DNA from: an uncultured Verrucomicrobia subdivision 3 bacterium
Lineage (GTDB): Bacteria > Verrucomicrobiota > Verrucomicrobiia > Limisphaerales > UBA11358
Direction: 5' to 3'
NCBI GenBank assembly: GCA_903850425.1
Contig: CAINLR010000106.1
Span: 171,585 to 235,584, forward strand
DNA length: 64,000 bases
The position numbers and the translations under genes are program-made. Below, piece after piece: positions 59,663 through 64,000 of this stretch. How positions within the stretch are numbered: the stretch's first letter is position 1; each line of letters starts with the position of its first letter. The notes beneath the pieces were generated by a model. The model was not told the DNA's origin. It saw only the letters and a program-made list of their open reading frames with translations, and did no database searches.

Positions 59663-60358
59663 TCAAACCGCCAGCTTGTAGCCGACACCGTGAATGGTCA
59701 GCAGATGTTTCGGCTCGTGGTCGCCGAGTTTTTTGCGGAGCTGCACGATGACTTGGTCCAGCGTGCGCGTGGTGCCGTAATAATTGTAGCCCCAGACTTC
59801 GTTCAGCAATTTGTCACGCGACAACACCTCGCCAACGTGCGCTTGGAAAACTAGCAGCAGCTTCAGTTCTTTGGCAGTGAGTTCTTCCGTTACCTTGCCG
59901 CGCTGCAATTGAAACGTCTTCGGATCAATGGTCGCCGGACCAATTTGGAACGGCTGCTCATCTGCTGCTGGATTGGGATTGGCATTTCCGCCGCCGCTCC
60001 GGCGCAGCAACGCCTGGATGCGGGCCAGCAATTCCCGCACGCCAAACGGCTTCGTCACATAATCGTCCGCGCCCAGATCGAGGCCGATGACCTTATCAAT
60101 CTCCTGGCCCTTGGCCGTGAGCATGAGAATGGGGGTGGGAATTTTCTTCGCGCGAAGCTGCTTGCAGAGGTCGTAACCGCTCACGCCCGGCAGCATCACA
60201 TCCAACACGATGAGCGCCGGCTGAAACTTGGTGAATGTGTCGAGCGCGGCATCACCGCGGTTGCACGACGCGGTTTCGTAGCCCTCGCTTTTCAAAAGCT
60301 CTTCCAGGCCCAGCAGAATGTGCGGGTCGTCCTCGACGATTAAGATTTTGGTTTTCAT
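59663..60358 (-). CDS. OmpR/PhoB-family response regulator
   Basis: MKTKILIVEDDPHILLGLEELL...LIVLDVMLPGVSGYDLC...C-terminal winged helix ELTAKELKLLLVFQAHVGEVLSRDKLLNEVWGYNYYGTTRTLDQVIVQLRKKLG. Confidence 0.96.
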   Translation of the reverse strand: MKTKILIVEDDPHILLGLEELLKSEGYETASCNRGDAALDTFTKFQPALIVLDVMLPGVSGYDLCKQLRAKKIPTPILMLTAKGQEIDKVIGLDLGADDYVTKPFGVRELLARIQALLRRSGGGNANPNPAADEQPFQIGPATIDPKTFQLQRGKVTEELTAKELKLLLVFQAHVGEVLSRDKLLNEVWGYNYYGTTRTLDQVIVQLRKKLGDHEPKHLLTIHGVGYKLAV

Positions 60359-60364
60359 GTTTTC

Positions 60365-60445
60365 AACCACGGGTGGACACGGGGAAAAATCCATCGCTGC
60401 GATACGTTTCTGAATCCGTGTTTATCCGTGTTTATCCGTGGTTAA
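60365..60445. repeat. Inverted pair of 10-bp-period arrays between response regulator and kinase
   Basis: Left AACCACGGGTGGACACGGGG (60365-60384). Right ATCCGTGTTT ATCCGTGTTT ATCCGTGGTT AA (60414-60445). The right arm includes the kinase C-terminal codons and stop. Confidence 0.75.
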
Positions 60446-62479
60446 TATTGGCAAACGTAAACAGAAACAACTGCCGCCGCCTTCGCGCGGTTCATAGACC
60501 ACGTCGCCGCCATGCGCCCGGGCGATCTGCCGGGCAATCGTCAGCCCCAGACCCGAACCCTGGATGCCGCTGCTCAAGGAATCATGCGCGCGATAAAATT
60601 TCTCGAACACCTTTTCCTCGCAGCCGCGCGGCACGCCGGAGCCGCGATCCAGCACCCCGATTTCGGCATAGGGCAGCGGCGATTGCTTTTGCGCCAACTG
60701 CAAGGTGATTTCACGACGCGCCTTTTCTCCCACGCCTCCCCCGGTGGGGGAGAGGGTGGGAACGCCGCCGTTGGAATATTTTTCCGCATTCGACAAAAGA
60801 TTCACGATGATTTGCGACAGCGCATCCGTGTCGCCGCGCACGGCGATTGCCGTGGCGGGGAATTCGCATTCGAACTTGAAACCGATCGTCTCCAGATGCG
60901 GACGAAATGTTTCGGCGGTGGCGCGCACCACTTCCGTCAAATCGCACGGCTGGAAGTTGTATTTCTTTTCGCCGCTTTCCATGCGCGAAAAATCGAGGAC
61001 ATTATTAATGAGCCGCGTCAGCCGCGCCGCTTCCGCCGAGATGATGTTTAGATAAGAACGCTGCTTCGTTTCATCCGTGACGCGGCCGTCGGCGAGCAGC
61101 TCGGAAAACATGCGGATCGAGGTGAGCGGCGTCTTCAATTCGTGCGAGACGTTGCTGACGAAATCGGTTTTCTGCCGCGCCAGTTTCAGTTCGGAACTGA
61201 GGTTGCTCACGATCAGCCAGCTCCCGATGCCGATGGCCAGCACGAGCACCGCGATGAACAACCCGAGCGTGAGCCGAGCGGTGTGCGCGGCCTGCGTGAG
61301 CTGCGCCGGATTGATGAGATAAGCGGCGACTTCCCAATGCGGCAGCGCATCGCCGAGCTCCGTGGCGACGAGCGGATGCTTCCAGTTGGCTTGAAATTTT
61401 GCCTGCGAAACCACGACGGGCTTGGCGCTGTCATCGAGGAGCGCGACGCAAATTTCGCGGCGCAATTCCGGGTCGGCCTGCACCAGAGCGCGCAAACCTT
61501 CGACAACGCGCGCCAAGTTTAGCTGCGCGCCGAAAATCAGGTCCGGGTCGCGCTGGAGCCGATGCCAGAACATCAGCTTGAGTTTGTTCTGGAGAAACCG
61601 CGCGAGCATGCCGTCGGTGCCGTTGCCAATGAGCTGGCTAAATTCCCCTTCGGCAGGAATCACGCGCGACAGGTTTTTCAGCTCCTCGTCCGCCGTGTCC
61701 TTGGGCGTCTGGTAGGCCTCGATCTGCGGCGTGACCTTCCGCGCCTGGGCCTTGTAATTATTGTAGCTTTGCGACTGCGGCTCGCTGGCGGCACCAGCCG
61801 CGAGCGGCGTGGCGGATTGGGGCAACTGATTCTGGCTCCTGGTTTCACTCCTCTGCTTGGCGACGCTGGCAAAGTCCATTTGCTGCTTCGCCGGCGCATT
61901 GGCGCTGTTCGCCAAGGAGAGGGACTGCGACTGCGGGCTGCCCTGCCCGCCCTGCCCACCCTGGCCGCCGCCAAGGCCGTTGAAGCCGAACCCGCGCCGT
62001 CCATTGTTCGCGGAACTGCTGCTGAATTTGTCGGTTGGATTATTGGCGCCGAGATTGACGTTCCCATAAACCTCGGCGGGTTCGCGGTTGCCCAGAAAGC
62101 CGCCGTTATCTTCGTAGAATGTTTTTGCCTCGCCGCGCGTGTTGGCGGATGGCGAAAGAATCTGTCCCGCCCGCGTGACGCAGAAACCCACTTCGGCCAA
62201 CGGCCAGCGCTGGCGGATGGTGCTGTCGAATTGATTCGCCACCGTGCGGGCGTCCTTATCAGCAACCAGCGTTTCGACTTGCGAACTGAAATCCTGCTGC
62301 TGTTGCGAGAGATAATCCGCGATGTCTTGCGCCAGCGCATCCGTGACGCGCTGGCACAGGAGCGACTGCTGACGCTCAAGCAGGAACTGTTGGTCGCGCA
62401 GCGAACGCACGGCCAGCCACGCGAGCACGAGGCTCGGCAGCAGGACGGCGATGACAAAAACCAGCGCGACTTTTTTCAT
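60422..62479 (-). CDS. Sensor histidine kinase (HisKA-HATPase)
   Basis: FVSNVSHELKTPLTSIRMFSELLADGR; NLLSNAEKYS; VLDRGSGVP; GSGLGLTIARQIARAHGG; N-terminal TM and long extracytoplasmic region. Confidence 0.93.
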   Translation of the reverse strand: MKKVALVFVIAVLLPSLVLAWLAVRSLRDQQFLLERQQSLLCQRVTDALAQDIADYLSQQQQDFSSQVETLVADKDARTVANQFDSTIRQRWPLAEVGFCVTRAGQILSPSANTRGEAKTFYEDNGGFLGNREPAEVYGNVNLGANNPTDKFSSSSANNGRRGFGFNGLGGGQGGQGGQGSPQSQSLSLANSANAPAKQQMDFASVAKQRSETRSQNQLPQSATPLAAGAASEPQSQSYNNYKAQARKVTPQIEAYQTPKDTADEELKNLSRVIPAEGEFSQLIGNGTDGMLARFLQNKLKLMFWHRLQRDPDLIFGAQLNLARVVEGLRALVQADPELRREICVALLDDSAKPVVVSQAKFQANWKHPLVATELGDALPHWEVAAYLINPAQLTQAAHTARLTLGLFIAVLVLAIGIGSWLIVSNLSSELKLARQKTDFVSNVSHELKTPLTSIRMFSELLADGRVTDETKQRSYLNIISAEAARLTRLINNVLDFSRMESGEKKYNFQPCDLTEVVRATAETFRPHLETIGFKFECEFPATAIAVRGDTDALSQIIVNLLSNAEKYSNGGVPTLSPTGGGVGEKARREITLQLAQKQSPLPYAEIGVLDRGSGVPRGCEEKVFEKFYRAHDSLSSGIQGSGLGLTIARQIARAHGGDVVYEPREGGGSCFCLRLPILTTDKHG

Positions 62480-62524
62480 GGGCTTCCGTGACGCAATATC
62501 CCAAGTCCACCTTCATAACCAAGC

Positions 62525-63835
62525 TCATTTTGAATTGCGGCCGTTATAGCCTTGCGACTGCATCGTCTTGCGGGTGGCCGAATCATAGCCTCCATTTTCC
62601 AACTGGTTGGTAAACACCCGGAGGTAATTCAATTCGCTCCGCATCTGGCCCTGCGAGCGGGCGGGCGCATTGGCGTAAGCCCGGCTGAGCGCGCCGCCTT
62701 GGCCGGCCAGAATCGTGGCGGCCTGTTTGTAATTGCCCGCGTCCGCCTGAGCGATCGCTGCTTCCTTGGCCACGGCGGTCAACATGATTTCCTTGTCCGC
62801 GACCACGGCGCCATTCACCGAGCGGTCGGACTCCGATTGGTCCCGCGTGAACCTGATTTTCAGGATGTCAGCGGCGGTCTGCACCGTGCCGCCATTGAGT
62901 TCGTCCGTGTAATGGACGCGGACGCGCGCGACTTCCGGCTGATTGCCATTCACCTCGCAGCGCAGAAACAGATAACGATTCTGGCCCAGTGTGAACTGGC
63001 TCAAATTGACCGACGCTTTTTGATCCTGGAATTTTTCCGAGCGACCAATGAAACCCAGCGGGCGCACGCCGTCGGGACAGGTGATCTCAATTTTGATTTC
63101 GCGCGCCGCCACCGTGAGCAACTCGCCGAGTTCCTTGGCGAAAATTTCCGGCAATTTCTCCGTATCCTTGACGTAATAATAATTCGCGTCGCTCGCCTCG
63201 GCCAGGCCCGCCATCAGATCCTCATTGTAATCGTCGCCCACGCCGATGGTGGTGACGGAAATGCCGCGCTCGGACAAATCGCTGCCGCACCGCCGCAGCT
63301 CATGCGGCGAACTGGGGCCGACATTCGCGAGACCGTCGGAGAGCAGGATCACGCGGTTGATGCGCTTGCTGGAAAAATATTCCCGGATCTGGTCCGCGCC
63401 CATTTTTACGCCGGCATACAACGCCGTGCTGCCGTTAGCGGTGATGCTTTCAATCCTTTCTTTCAGAGCGGATTTGTTTTCCACCCGCTGCGCCGGCACT
63501 AGCACGTCCGCATGGTCGCTGAAAATGACCATCGAAAAGAAGTCGTTGGGAGCCAGTTGATCCACCAATTGCGTCGCCGCCTGCTTGGCTTTTTCAAGTT
63601 TCGCGCCGGTCATCGAGCCGGACTTGTCCAGCACGACCGCGAGATTGAGCGGCGTGCGCTTGGTCTTGCGCTGGTTGGCAATGGCGGAGAGGTCAATCTT
63701 GACGACGACCTCCTGCGGCGAGTCTTTCAGGACCACATCGCGATCCGGCACGAGTTTGAGCTGCAGGGTTTCTCCGGCAAACGAAGGGGCGATGCAAGCC
63801 GTTGCCAGACCAAGGGTGAGCAGTATTTTTTTCAT
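62525..63835 (-). CDS. Secreted vWA domain protein
   Basis: Signal peptide MKKILLTLGLATACIAPSFAG; MIDAS LNLAVVLDKSGSMTGAKLEKAKQAATQLVDQL. Confidence 0.93.
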   Translation of the reverse strand: MKKILLTLGLATACIAPSFAGETLQLKLVPDRDVVLKDSPQEVVVKIDLSAIANQRKTKRTPLNLAVVLDKSGSMTGAKLEKAKQAATQLVDQLAPNDFFSMVIFSDHADVLVPAQRVENKSALKERIESITANGSTALYAGVKMGADQIREYFSSKRINRVILLSDGLANVGPSSPHELRRCGSDLSERGISVTTIGVGDDYNEDLMAGLAEASDANYYYVKDTEKLPEIFAKELGELLTVAAREIKIEITCPDGVRPLGFIGRSEKFQDQKASVNLSQFTLGQNRYLFLRCEVNGNQPEVARVRVHYTDELNGGTVQTAADILKIRFTRDQSESDRSVNGAVVADKEIMLTAVAKEAAIAQADAGNYKQAATILAGQGGALSRAYANAPARSQGQMRSELNYLRVFTNQLENGGYDSATRKTMQSQGYNGRNSK

Positions 63836-63888
63836 GCCCCCACTCTGCAAGAATGGTCGGACTAGTGTAGTGTTCTGTAAATGAGGGG

Positions 63889-64000
63889 TCATAACGGTGA
63901 TGTGGCGACTTGGGCCGCCCGGGCTTTGGAAATCTTGGCCAGAATTTCCTCACCCTTCTTGCGCCAGACGTATCGCTTGGGCGCCAGATTTCGCTCCGCC
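63889..64000 (-). mobile_element. C-terminal fragment of probable IS630-family transposase (continues past window)
   Basis: Minus strand from the edge: AERNLAPKRYVWRKKGEEILAKISKARAAQVATSPL*, resembling IS630 transposase C-termini. Confidence 0.55.

Overview
This window reads as one high-GC chromosomal segment of a Verrucomicrobia-like bacterium; the lineage is inferred from gene content and repeat style and was not searched. Left to right it holds: (1) a histidine-kinase/response-regulator run and a chemosensory block, MCP-CheW-MCP-HDOD (1-9857); (2) amt-glnK (9958-11706); (3) an ECF-type sigma factor followed by a 1392-aa anti-sigma/Wzz-like/vWA mosaic protein and a 2128-aa membrane protein (13345-24866); (4) a truncated dprA copy, a six-gene redox module with an AraC regulator, then a full dprA (24874-32492); (5) a PQQ-propeller protein and a long exopolysaccharide locus with glycosyltransferases, flippase, APS kinase, sulfotransferase, WecG/TagA, exosortase, EpsI and polyprenyl glycosylphosphotransferase (32593-54516); (6) a MacAB-type efflux operon interrupted by a four-helix-bundle gene (54748-58414); (7) a Sua5-like gene, a PhoB-type two-component system, a vWA protein and the end of a probable IS630 transposase (58501-64000). 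The most unusual signal is a set of degenerate short tandem arrays with strict 7-bp (sometimes 10-bp) periodicity. Several form inverted pairs: around the four-helix-bundle gene, between the sigma factor and the vWA gene, across a divergent promoter, and between a response regulator and its kinase. Others are absorbed in frame inside nadE and sua5. Every array was read by eye; no searches or alignments were run.
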